64,000 bases of DNA. It comes from Mycolicibacterium tusciae (lineage in GTDB: Bacteria; Actinomycetota; Actinomycetes; Mycobacteriales; Mycobacteriaceae). Positions 11,101 through 18,258 of the stretch are shown in pieces. The stretch is taken from NCBI RefSeq assembly GCF_002086795.1, contig NZ_MVIM01000001.1:1-64000 (forward strand), written 5' to 3'. The notes beneath the pieces are model-generated. The model made no database searches. It was given only the letters and a program-made list of their open reading frames with translations, and was not told the DNA's origin. The stretch's first letter is position 1, and every line of letters begins with the position of its first letter. The position numbers and the translations under genes were made by a program.

Positions 11101-14100
11101 ACCTCCATAGCGACCCGGGGGGAGCGCCTGGTTCTTACGCGTGCCTGCTACGCGGGTGGCGCGCAGGGGACCGATGCCTTCCTCTCCGAGGTGCTCAGCG
11201 TCTACGAACTCGACGCCGACGAGCGAATGTCGGCGATCGTCGTATTCGATATCGACGATATGGACGCTGCGTTCGAAGAGCTCGAAGCCCGTTACGTCGC
11301 CGGCGAGGCAGCCGCCCACTCACACACCTGGTCGGTCATCGCGAACGCCTACACCGTCTTCAATCGGCGCGAGCTATTCCCAACGACTCCGGGTTGGGTG
11401 AACATCGACCACCGGCGCGGGATAACTGTCGCCCCCGGCGACCTAAAGGCACTCATCCGCGCATCCTGGGACGACACGCCTGACGTCGGCATCTATATCC
11501 AGGCGGTGCATCGGCTCAGTGGAATCGGGGCGGTCGCAACGAGCGCCTCGCGCGGGACGTCGCAAGAAGGCTTCGACGCGGAGTGGCGGGAGATCGCCGT
11601 AACGACAGTCGACGGCGACATGATCAGTCGTACCGAACTCTACGACGAGGCGGACCTCGACGCTGCACTCGCAAGGTTCGACGAACTCAATCCTCCGGCG
11701 CCGGGACCGCAGAACGCCGCAACCGAGGTGGAAGAGCGCTTCCAGGCGTCCTTCGCGGCCCGCGACTGGGCCGCGATGGGCGAGACACTGGCCGACAACA
11801 TTTTCGCAGACGATCGTCGGCGGGTAGTGAACGCCGGCATCCGACACGGTCGAGACGCCAAAATCGCGGACATGCGGGCGACCGCAGACCTCGGGACCAA
11901 GAACGCGAGGTCGACCGTGATCGCCATCCGCGGGCAGCGCCTCGCCCTGGTGGGTATCCGCCTCTCGGGAAGGGACCAGCGGCCCGACGCATTCCACACC
12001 GAGATGCTCGGCATCGTCGAGATCAACGCCGATAGGCGGATGGCAACCCGCGTCCTTTTCGACGTCGACGACATCGACGCCGCCTTCGAGGAGCTTGAGT
12101 CGCGTTACGTCGCCGGCGAGGCATCGGCTCACACGCGCACCTGGTCGCTTGTCCGGCGAGCCTACAACGCTGTTAATCGGCGCGAGCTGGCGCAGAGGAC
12201 ACCAGATTGGGTGATGATTGATCACAGGCAACTCGCCATGGTGGAGGCACCAGATATGGCTCCGTCCTTCCGCGCCGGGTGGGACCTCACGCCGCAAGCA
12301 AGCATCTACGTCGAGACCGTCCACCGCCTCAACGACCTCGGCGCGGTCGTAACCCATTCTTTGAGCGGTACGTCGCAAGAGGGTTTCGAGGCTGAATGGC
12401 GATCCGTCGATCTAGTGACGTTCGAAGGCAACCTCATGAATCGCAGCGAGCTGTTCGACGAGACAGACCTCGACACCGCGCTCGCTCGCTTCGACGAGCT
12501 CAGTCGTCCGGTTCGGCAATTGGAGAACGCGGCGACGCGGGTATACGACCATTACCATTCGCGTTTCGCTGCTCGCGATTGGGACGCGATGGCTGCAATG
12601 CTGGCGGAAGACCACTGCAGTGACGATCGTCGTCACGCTGCTGACGAAGGAATTCGATACGGTCGCGATGCCGAAGTCGCGAGTGCGAAATCAGTGGCAG
12701 GCGCTGGGATCACGGGTTTGACGGACGTCGTCATCGCAACCCGCGGGGACCGGCTCGCCCTGTGTCGCACTCGGGGTACTACCAGCGGGGGATTCTCGTT
12801 GGAGGTTCTGCGCATCGTCGAGATCGACGCCGACGAGCGGATCGTGGCGCGCGTCGCATTCGACATCGAGGACATCGACGCCGCCTTCGAGGAGCTTGAG
12901 TCCCGTTATGCCGCAGGTGAAGCAGCGGCTCACTCTCACACCTGGTCCGTCATTTCGAAGGCTTACGCCGCGCTCAATCGACGTGAACTCGCCAAGACGA
13001 CGCCGGACTGGGTGAACATTGATCACCGGCGCGGAATAGCAGCCGCTCAAGGTGATTTGACCCCGTACATCCGCGCTGCGTGGGATGTCATGGCTGACGT
13101 CGCTGAATACATCGAGGCTGTGCATCGGCTGACCAACCTCGGAGCCGTCATCACCCGCGTGTCGTACGGAACCTCACAGGATGGCTTCGACGCCGAATGG
13201 CGTGAGATCGACCTTATGACGGTCGACGGCGACCTGATCAGCCGCAGCGAAAAATTCGACGAGGCAGACCTCGACGCCGCACTCGAGAAGTTCGACGAAC
13301 TGGGTCGTCCGGCACCGCGACTGGAAAACGCAGCAACGCGAGTGAATGCACGCCACATCGCGCACTACGTTGCCCGCGACTGGGCCGCCATGGCGGCCTT
13401 ATGGGCCGACGACCTTCACAGCGACGACCGCCGTCGGGTGGTGAATGCCGAAAGCCACGGCCGAGATACCATCGTCGAAAGTCTCCGGTACGTCGCCGAA
13501 CTCGGGATCCCGGGGGCGTCGTCAATCACCATCGCCACCCGTGGAGAGCGCCTTGGCCTCACGCGGATTCGATACTCGATCAACAACGAGACTTCTGACG
13601 CGTTCCACGTTGATCTCCTCCAGATAATCGCGATCGATGACCACGAGCGAATCGCAGCGTTCGTCACGTTCGACCCGGACGACCTCGACGCCGCCCTCGG
13701 CGAGCTCGACGCCCGATACCTCGCCGGCGAAGCGGCCGCCCATGCCCACACATGGTCAGTAACTGCGGCGGCTTTCGCAGCACTTAATCGGCACGAAGTG
13801 CCCGCGACGACAGCTGATTACGTCCTCGTTGATCACCAGCTGCACCACAAGACGCACGATGCCAGCGGACTGGTAGATAATCTGCGCGCCTCGTGGGATC
13901 TCACTCCGGACCTCCGCATGTACATCGAGGCGGTCCATCGGCTGACTGACCTAGGGGTAGTCGTCACTCTTGCGGTGCATGGGATCTCGACCGAGGGCTT
14001 CGACGCCGACTGGCGAATCGTCGAGCTTCTGACACGCGAAGGTGACCTGGGCAAGGTATGCGAGCTCTTCGACGAGAATGACCTCGACGCCGCCCTCGCC

Positions 14101-17100
14101 AGGTTCGACGAGCTCAGTCATCCAGCGCGGCGGCTGCAGAATGCTGCAAGTCAAGTGGCCGAGCGCTTTTGGGTGCATTTCGCCGCCAACGACCGCGCCG
14201 TCATATGCGAGATCATGGACAGCGACATCTCCATCGAGGACCGTCGTCCGGTGGTCAATTCCGGGCTACGACGGGGCCGGGATGCCGTGATCGACGATAT
14301 GCAGCTACGCGCCGACAGCGGCGTCAGGCAGACAATGCCGTCGGTCATCGCTACCCGCGGCGGGCACCTCGTCCTCGGTCGGATCGGCTATTCGGCCGAA
14401 GACGAGCGACCCGATCCATTTGTCATCGAAATCCTGTTCATCATCGAGATCGATGCCGGAGGAAAAGTCTTGGCTCTCGTCGTGTTCGACCCCGATGCTA
14501 TCGACACCGCCTTCGAGGAGCTTGAGTCGCGTTACGCCGCGGGAGAAGCGGACGCCCATGCGAACACGTGGTCCGTCATCGTTCAGACATTCGCCGCGTT
14601 TAATCGACACGAGCAGCTCACGACGGACTGGGCCTTTTTCGATCACCGGCGACATAGCCCCTTCGCGCCCAGCGTTCTTGCCGCATCCATGCATGCCGTG
14701 CGGGACCTCACGCCCGACCTCAGAATCTATTTGGACGCCGTGCATCGACTTAGCGCCCAAGGAGCGGTCGTCACAAATACGTCGTACGGGACTTCGCCCG
14801 AAGGCTTTGACGCCGAGTGGCAGATGATTCAACTTTTTACTGTCGACAGCGACCGGATCAACCGCTGCGAGCTATTCGACGAAGATGCCGTTGATGCAGC
14901 GCTCGCGAGGTTCGACGAGCTCAGTCCGCCGGTACCGCTCGTCGAGAACGCCGCAAGCCAAGCAACCGAACACTTGGTGGCGAGCTTCGGGGCGCGCGAC
15001 TGGACCGCAATGGCGGAGATACTGGCCGACGACGTTTCCGGTGACGATCGCCGTCGGGTGGTAGGCGGGGGAGTCCGTCACGGTCGCGACGCCGAGATCG
15101 CAAATATGCGGGCGAGCGCCGACCTCGGGGCCACGAATATGACGTCGACCTTCATTGCGACCCGCGGGGAGCGCCTCGTCCTCACGCGTGCCTGCTACTC
15201 GGATGGCGCGCAGGGGACCGATGCCTTACTCGCGGAGGTGCTCAGCTTCTACGAACTCGACGCCGATGACCGAATCGCGGCGATCGTCTTATTCGACCCC
15301 AACGACATCGACGCCGCTTTCGAGGAGCTGAATCGGCGATATCTCGCTGGAGAAGCGGCGGCGCACGCGCGGACATGGTCGCTCGTCGCCGGCGCCATCG
15401 CCGCATTCAACCGGCACGAACTCCCCGACAGGACAGCGGACTTTGTGCTCGTCGACCACCGGCAGTTCGCGATCATCGAGGCGGATGCTCTGGACGGGTA
15501 CACCCGCGTCGCATGGGACCAAACACCGGACCTCACCATCCGCATCGAGTCTGTCTACCTTCTGAACGGAATCGGATCGGTGTTCACCATTGTCGCGCAT
15601 GGCACCTCGCGAGACGGCTTCGATGCCGAGTGGCGAATGATCGAACTTCTGACGGTCGAAGGCGACCTGGTCAACCGTATCGAGCTTCGAGACGAGGCCG
15701 ACGTCGAGGCCGCGCTCGCTCGCTTCGACGAGCTCAGTCGTCCGCTTCGGCAATTGGAGAACGCGGCGACGCGGGTATACGAACGCCTTCAGGTGTGCTT
15801 CCAGGCGGACGAATGGGACGCTATGGCCGACCTGCTGGCCGAAGACTTTCTCCAAGACGACCGACGGCGGGTGGTAGGGGCGGGGGCCCGACATGGCCGC
15901 GACGCCCAGATCGTAGACATGCGTGCGATCGCCGGCCTCGGATTTAAGCACTGGACGCCGGACGTAATTGCGATACGGGGATCGAGGCTCTTGCTCAGGC
16001 GTGTCCGGTATTCGGACAGTGAGCGACCTGATGCGGTCCATATCGACGTTCTCGAAGTCGTCGAAATTGATGCCGACGAGCGGATGACGGCGCTCGTCAT
16101 TTTCGACCCCGACGACACCGACTCCGCCTTCGCGGTACTCGATGCCCGCTATGCCGCAGGCGAATCGGCCGCCCACGCGCACACCTGGTCACTGGTTGCG
16201 CAAGCGTACGCTGCGTTCAACCGCCACGAGTTATCCTCGATGACAACGGATTTCGCGAGCATCGACCACCGCCGCGTGATAGCTTCCGCGCCCGGCGACC
16301 TGTTCGGTCTCACGAGTGCTGCCTGGGACGTCACGCAGGACCTCAGCGTCTACATCGCGGCCGTTCATCGTGTGAACACTCTCGGAGCAGTCGTCACAGC
16401 CCCCGCGTACGGGACGTCGACGCAAGGTTTTCATGCGGAGTGGCGCGACATCCACCTTTTGACATTCGAAGACGACCTGATCAACCGCTGCGAAATATTC
16501 GACGAGTCAGACCTCGACGTTGCATTGGTACGGTTCGACGAACTCAGCCAGCCGCCTCGACTCGAAAATGCAGCGACCCGCACGTGGGCGCGTCTTGCGG
16601 ATGCGTTCAACCGCCGCGACGTGGACACCTTTGTCGACCTCACCAGCCCGGACGGACACTTCGATGACCGGCGAAAGCTCCTGCGGGACTCCCAGGAGGC
16701 GCCGATGCGTCGCCGAGTCACCCAGGCGCTGTTCGAGTTTCCCCGAAGCTGGCGCATGGAGATCGAGCCTCTCGCCATCAGGGGATCGCGGCTCTGTCTG
16801 AGCCGGCAAATCCTGCGAGACACGGATGAGACCGACCGTCCGATCACCCTCGAGGTGTTGGTGCTCACCGAAGTCAGTGACGACAATCTAGCGCGCGAAT
16901 TGATGCTCTTCGATCCCGACGATCATGACACCGCCTTCGAGGAACTAGATATCCGTTACATCGCCGGCGAAGCGGCCGCTCACGCACACACGTGGTCGGT
17001 CCTCAAGCATGCCAATGCCGCACTCAACCGACGCGAACTTCCCGCGAGGACTTCAGAATATGTGCTGCTTGATCACCGGCCGCTTGCAATGATCGAAACA

Positions 17101-18192
17101 AACAATTTGACCGCGTATGTCGGTGCCGGCTGGGGCCTTACGCCGCACGCGAGAATGGAAATCGAGGCCGTGCATCGGCTGACCAGCCGTGGAGCGGTGG
17201 TCACCTGGGCAGCACATGCGACTTCACAACAAGGCTTCGACGCGGAGTGGCGGCAGATAATCGTCGTGATGATCGAAGGCAACCTGATCAGCAGCGCGGA
17301 GCTTTTCGACGAGGCAGAAATCGACGCCGCGCTCGCGAGCTTCGATGAACTAGCTGCGTCAATGCCTCACTGGGAGAACGCCGCGACGCGGGTTCTCAAG
17401 CGCGCGATGGATGCGTTCAACCGCCGCGACCTTGATAGCTACCTTGCCGTTGTCACTGCAGACGGACGATATGAGGACCGGCGAAAAGGGCTGCGTGACG
17501 AGGGCCTAATCAGGCACGGTTTCGCGAACACGTTTGTCTCCGAAGCGGCTACTGATTGGCAGGTGGAGGTGGACCCCGTCGCCATCAGGGGGCTCTACCT
17601 GGCGCTGTGCCGCTTGATGTTCCGCGATCATAGCGAGGTCGATCGCCCGATCGCTGTGGAGGCTTTGCTTCAGGTCGAAGTCGCGCTTGACGAATTGATA
17701 TCCCGCTTTGTGATTTTCGATCCCGACGACAACAACTCCGCGGTCGCTGAGCTCACCGCTCGCTGGATCGCATCTGGAGGGGTCGCCCATCCTGAAGTTA
17801 TCGAGGCGGCACGCGAGGTGAACGAGGCCTATAACCGTCATGACTGGGATGCGGTTGCCGCAATTGAAGGCGGTGCCACCTACGTCAATCATCGGCAACT
17901 GGCGAACGGAGACGCCGAAACGATTGTCGATCATTGGTCGTCGATCCGCGCTTTGGCGTCACTGATCCCAGACCTATGGGTTGAGGGCCCCGAGATCCTC
18001 ACACACTCGGCGACGGGCGTTGTGAACAGCGTTGTTGTGAAAGGCACAACGGCCGAGGGCGCCGTAATAGAGCTTCCCGCCGTCATCCTTCTTCTATTCG
18101 ACGGGCCAAGCGTCATCCGCATGGAGGCCTTCGATCCCGACCAGCGGAATATGGCTCTCGCCCGCTTCGAAGAACTCAACCAGCTGGGCTGA
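2146..18192 (+). CDS. Giant BTAD/cyclase/AAA-ATPase regulator with about 30 tandem SnoaL/NTF2-like modules
   Basis: This is one uninterrupted frame of about 5,348 residues. Residues 9-100 form an OmpR/SARP-type winged helix and 105-245 a BTAD domain. Residues 258-425 form a class III nucleotide cyclase with both metal Asp residues (Asp268 in LLTDIEGS, Asp313 in GEGD) and the Asn371/Arg375 pair (VNRAAR), so it may be active. An AAA/NB-ARC-like ATPase follows, with Walker A GEPGVGKT (Lys493) and Walker B VLVLDDLHW (Asp603/604). Residues of about 850-1262 look TPR-like. From about residue 1278 to the end the protein is a tandem array of SnoaL/NTF2-like half-modules. The GTG at 2146 is preferred; a GTG at 2164 is possible. 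By family logic it is a soluble STAND-type transcription regulator that could make cAMP and sense ligands through the tail. That role is inference. A typical BTAD/cyclase/ATPase regulator is about 1,000-1,300 residues, so the tail is exceptional. Confidence 0.92.
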   Translation: MTTLSHVELGVLGPLQVRQYGLPVAVPGAKPRAVLTMLGLHGGSVVTADALAELLWGARPPRTAVKALQTHISSLRRALGEGYVLTEGTGWTLSTTEVDATRYKLAARLGREAFAGGDAGQAVARFDEALALWRGAPELPDGPRGGAEKTRWIEGHAALVEDRADALLATGRAAEIVGELEAAIADAPLRERRWGQLMLALYRAGRQGESLGAYQRARSMLADELGVDPGPDLRRLEAAIVAQDDTLELAVSQQLSTVTKAVTFLLTDIEGSTAAWEAQANAMAVALARHDEIVEQVVTSRGGRLIKTRGEGDATFSVFDRPSGAAAAAIELQEAVRHEPWALSEPMCIRVALHTGEVELRDGDYFGRAVNRAARLRSLAAGGQILCSGATAELVIDTLSDDVLLIDLGSRQLKNLARPEHVFELRLESAVGPATPMTEAPPMERPDLPAVLAGPGPFVGRAPELEQLLSAWQLTLDAGTRAVLIAGEPGVGKTRLSGEWSRQAYGQGAVVLYGRCDEDLGAPYQPFAEALRSLVPCLGASRLRELRGVEALLALVPGLTDVLPDLTAPPRADADTERYALFDAVVALLGIASASAPVVLVLDDLHWAAKPTLLLLRHLLRFGEHARVQIVGTYRSTDLDRSHPLAAMLADLHRDGSANRLQLSGLDEDDVTAYVAEAGYDDEELGRALASVTGGNPFFLIEALRHVDESGGHWDPSTLPQGVREAVSRRLSRLPADTNKALAAAAVVGSRFAIDLVERVVGEDLVDAFDEASKAGIVIEEPGGRYRFNHAIVRQSLLAELASVRRMRLHQRIASTLESEQGADDELLAELAYHYFECAWAGNAVKAVDYCRRAADQAMARLAYEGAADLYDKALHALDELDDELPDRADLQAELLVARCEALLAAGDVGSARGAVSQLQGAANDSARLAAWGTCFDGQLSMLTDPERLDEIETALGAAAVELAGLDDAAGEAKAHTVRAGCLARLGRIGDCETALDQALTAARRAGEHRRVNAVLAGAPLAALWGPNPVPRAGGRCLDVVRLLRITTGSPVVEATSTRCQGVLDAFRGRAAAGRHLIDSARRTLTELGMRHALLEVDQFAGIVELVADDPAAAEKHFRRAYKGFRRMGLDVDTADTAALLARACLALDKDTEADELCTESEELAGHALKPAIAWRTVRAQLLARQGDHDRAKRVAEDAIAIAERTDELVDHGDACLALATVLDIAGDAAGARAAAENAVSLYELKGAAALAEKARRLAGKGEHPTGAPTQEAPPAEVENSCVRVIRRLDAAADSGAWDDYQDMYATDVAVESRRKIVGFDQLDLPTDEWPTTARRLADAGAVRHRHEIVAVRGERLALARLVIGSADMSAGAPQEEVLELYGLDTEGRIAMRLWFDIEDIDAAMAELDATHTRLENQPSRAPSVQQDNACTQVINRLVDALNREDWERVDQLSATDVEVESRRKFIAFTHDDLFSGDWTQNVRRLSREAGDIYYRHEVVAIRGERLALIRLKLGTADGSQGAPHSEMLQVAGLDRSGRFSFSVWFDLDDMDAAIAELGAAHARLERQPPRPLLENAASRADDRLITLLGGNRLDEIDVLFSQDTRVDDRRQGLRRESNDRATTVENIRAIAALGVIVAKTTIALRGDHLCLSQIRFKEDTERPDAFCVQALEITEVNTDGLMVAKVEFDLDDIDAAITELDARYLAGQAAPFRDTWSVIAESYAAVSRGELPPTTRDCENIDHRRAAAFAPGELIAYLRAGRELDQGIGPYIEVVHRLTNRGAVITYAAHARSSDGFDAEWREITMSTVDGDLINRCEIFDEADLDAAVARFEHLTRPAPRLENSASQLARRFGAYFATGRWDAMTEILADDMSTDDRRTVVSAGHQHGRDAVLAELRMIGDLGGTKIVSRVLAIRGDRLALNRVCFSGRDQRPDAFIAEALVVVEVNADDRMTAHVAFDVDDIDSAFEELDARYLAGEAAPHSHTWSVIGRNVAAFNRGDRSTTTPDWVTIDHRRVAIFAPGELATAVRDAAAPTPEFRARNVAVHRLSDRGAVVTTSSHGTSPEGFEAEWKVIQILTVDGELISRCELFDETDIDAALARFEQLTRPAPQLDNAASQVYERFWTCIQARDWAALANLLADDIVTDDRRRVVNEGVRHGRVAEIASTQALASLGLDNATVTVIASRGERLTLSRVGSEAFQMYALNLVEINVDRQIAAVVGFEVDDFDSAIAELEARYLAGEAASHARTWKAIVEAYAAFNRREIHATTPDWVNVDNRRGAAFAPGDMIAYIQAAWDDSPDTKIYIAAVHRLSSAGAVVTHVAHGISEDGFDAHWQDIDVLTVEGARVSRSELFDEADLAAALARFDELSRPVPRLENAASRAYEHFNEHLALRNLDAMAEMIADDICDHDLRRVVGRGVTHGRQIQMANLQAVIDLGIKYISFKVIALRGDRLALLRARVAGGDQRPEAFALEQLQIIEVDTNNRIRMSVLLDLDDIGAAFEELEKRYLAGEAAAHSETWSVLTQAYAALNRHELPAITPDWINIDHRQGASFPPGEIFAYLGATWNLMPDYRMRITAVHRLSSLGAVVTHNAYGISQEGFDAEWRLGALFTFDRDLISRCELYDEADLDAALARFDELNPPAPRLENAASQAYDRFLAHCVAHEWSSLAEILTVDMLHDDRRGLGAGIRHGREAEIENVRTTADLGAINATSTVIATRGERLALSRNRFCIQEQGPDAFLLEVLGIVEVDADNRIVARVGFDLDDVEAAFEELDARYIAGEAAVYAHTWSLIAGVYATFNRHELPTVDWVAVDHRRVTPFASGNQTASIRATWDLMPDFAIHVESVHRLSSAGAVVTHTARGTSPDGFDAEWRHIQLLSVEGEQVRRSDLFDEADLDAALARFDELHLQTPRLENAASQATERLLASFGARDWTAMAGILADDVSGDDRRRVVGGGVRYGRNAEIANMRASADLGSTNITSTSIATRGERLVLTRACYAGGAQGTDAFLSEVLSVYELDADERMSAIVVFDIDDMDAAFEELEARYVAGEAAAHSHTWSVIANAYTVFNRRELFPTTPGWVNIDHRRGITVAPGDLKALIRASWDDTPDVGIYIQAVHRLSGIGAVATSASRGTSQEGFDAEWREIAVTTVDGDMISRTELYDEADLDAALARFDELNPPAPGPQNAATEVEERFQASFAARDWAAMGETLADNIFADDRRRVVNAGIRHGRDAKIADMRATADLGTKNARSTVIAIRGQRLALVGIRLSGRDQRPDAFHTEMLGIVEINADRRMATRVLFDVDDIDAAFEELESRYVAGEASAHTRTWSLVRRAYNAVNRRELAQRTPDWVMIDHRQLAMVEAPDMAPSFRAGWDLTPQASIYVETVHRLNDLGAVVTHSLSGTSQEGFEAEWRSVDLVTFEGNLMNRSELFDETDLDTALARFDELSRPVRQLENAATRVYDHYHSRFAARDWDAMAAMLAEDHCSDDRRHAADEGIRYGRDAEVASAKSVAGAGITGLTDVVIATRGDRLALCRTRGTTSGGFSLEVLRIVEIDADERIVARVAFDIEDIDAAFEELESRYAAGEAAAHSHTWSVISKAYAALNRRELAKTTPDWVNIDHRRGIAAAQGDLTPYIRAAWDVMADVAEYIEAVHRLTNLGAVITRVSYGTSQDGFDAEWREIDLMTVDGDLISRSEKFDEADLDAALEKFDELGRPAPRLENAATRVNARHIAHYVARDWAAMAALWADDLHSDDRRRVVNAESHGRDTIVESLRYVAELGIPGASSITIATRGERLGLTRIRYSINNETSDAFHVDLLQIIAIDDHERIAAFVTFDPDDLDAALGELDARYLAGEAAAHAHTWSVTAAAFAALNRHEVPATTADYVLVDHQLHHKTHDASGLVDNLRASWDLTPDLRMYIEAVHRLTDLGVVVTLAVHGISTEGFDADWRIVELLTREGDLGKVCELFDENDLDAALARFDELSHPARRLQNAASQVAERFWVHFAANDRAVICEIMDSDISIEDRRPVVNSGLRRGRDAVIDDMQLRADSGVRQTMPSVIATRGGHLVLGRIGYSAEDERPDPFVIEILFIIEIDAGGKVLALVVFDPDAIDTAFEELESRYAAGEADAHANTWSVIVQTFAAFNRHEQLTTDWAFFDHRRHSPFAPSVLAASMHAVRDLTPDLRIYLDAVHRLSAQGAVVTNTSYGTSPEGFDAEWQMIQLFTVDSDRINRCELFDEDAVDAALARFDELSPPVPLVENAASQATEHLVASFGARDWTAMAEILADDVSGDDRRRVVGGGVRHGRDAEIANMRASADLGATNMTSTFIATRGERLVLTRACYSDGAQGTDALLAEVLSFYELDADDRIAAIVLFDPNDIDAAFEELNRRYLAGEAAAHARTWSLVAGAIAAFNRHELPDRTADFVLVDHRQFAIIEADALDGYTRVAWDQTPDLTIRIESVYLLNGIGSVFTIVAHGTSRDGFDAEWRMIELLTVEGDLVNRIELRDEADVEAALARFDELSRPLRQLENAATRVYERLQVCFQADEWDAMADLLAEDFLQDDRRRVVGAGARHGRDAQIVDMRAIAGLGFKHWTPDVIAIRGSRLLLRRVRYSDSERPDAVHIDVLEVVEIDADERMTALVIFDPDDTDSAFAVLDARYAAGESAAHAHTWSLVAQAYAAFNRHELSSMTTDFASIDHRRVIASAPGDLFGLTSAAWDVTQDLSVYIAAVHRVNTLGAVVTAPAYGTSTQGFHAEWRDIHLLTFEDDLINRCEIFDESDLDVALVRFDELSQPPRLENAATRTWARLADAFNRRDVDTFVDLTSPDGHFDDRRKLLRDSQEAPMRRRVTQALFEFPRSWRMEIEPLAIRGSRLCLSRQILRDTDETDRPITLEVLVLTEVSDDNLARELMLFDPDDHDTAFEELDIRYIAGEAAAHAHTWSVLKHANAALNRRELPARTSEYVLLDHRPLAMIETNNLTAYVGAGWGLTPHARMEIEAVHRLTSRGAVVTWAAHATSQQGFDAEWRQIIVVMIEGNLISSAELFDEAEIDAALASFDELAASMPHWENAATRVLKRAMDAFNRRDLDSYLAVVTADGRYEDRRKGLRDEGLIRHGFANTFVSEAATDWQVEVDPVAIRGLYLALCRLMFRDHSEVDRPIAVEALLQVEVALDELISRFVIFDPDDNNSAVAELTARWIASGGVAHPEVIEAAREVNEAYNRHDWDAVAAIEGGATYVNHRQLANGDAETIVDHWSSIRALASLIPDLWVEGPEILTHSATGVVNSVVVKGTTAEGAVIELPAVILLLFDGPSVIRMEAFDPDQRNMALARFEELNQLG
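5977..18189 (+). repeat. In-frame tandem repeat array: 16 A and 14 B SnoaL/NTF2-like half-modules
   Basis: A modules (about 140 residues) begin with an (L)ENAAS/T-like linker, carry a DDRRRVV motif and an IATRGERLAL-like strand, and end FDxDDIDAAFEELDARYLAGEAA-like. B modules (about 130 residues) begin TWSVI..AYAAFNR, carry VNIDHRR, then VHRLS..GAVVT and GFDAEWR, and end LFDEADLDAALARFDEL. Approximate A starts: 5977, 6421, 6862, 7672, 8482, 9276, 10087, 10894, 11707, 12517, 13318, 14131, 14938, 15751, 16558, 17371. Approximate B starts: 7291, 8104, 8895, 9708, 10519, 11326, 12139, 12938, 13750, 14562, 15372, 16179, 16986, 17790. The first two A modules have no B partner. The A-B period is about 790-820 bp. 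DDRR in A and DHRR in B occupy matching places, so A and B look like ancient duplicates. Confidence 0.9.
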
Positions 18193-18196
18193 GCCA

Positions 18197-18226
18197 TTGA
18201 CATGCAGCTGCTAGGCTGCCTATGGT
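18197..18226 (+). promoter_or_regulatory. Promoter of the ArsR-SRPBCC operon
   Basis: TTGACA at 18197-18202 is followed after 18 bp by TATGGT at 18221-18226, a good sigma-70/SigA-type pair. It starts 5 bp after the stop codon of the giant gene, so the downstream operon has its own promoter. The palindromic operator overlaps both boxes. Confidence 0.65.
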
Positions 18227-18250
18227 GGAAATGCAGCCAGGGAGCTGCAT
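18202..18250. promoter_or_regulatory. Nested palindromic operator, probably for the ArsR-type repressor
   Basis: The outer arms ATGCAGCT (18202-18209) and AGCTGCAT (18243-18250) are perfect inverted repeats. The inner arms GGCTGC (18214-18219) and GCAGCC (18233-18238) form a second perfect pair. The whole element lies over the promoter and ends 8 bp before the start codon of the ArsR-SRPBCC gene. This is the usual layout for autorepression by an ArsR-family protein. Confidence 0.6.
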
Positions 18251-18258
18251 AAACGGAT

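Noticed and set aside
5977..18189. CRISPR array or modular PKS/NRPS
   Set aside because: Repeats are about 807 bp, in frame and divergent, not short identical repeats with spacers. No ketosynthase, adenylation or carrier-protein motif is present.
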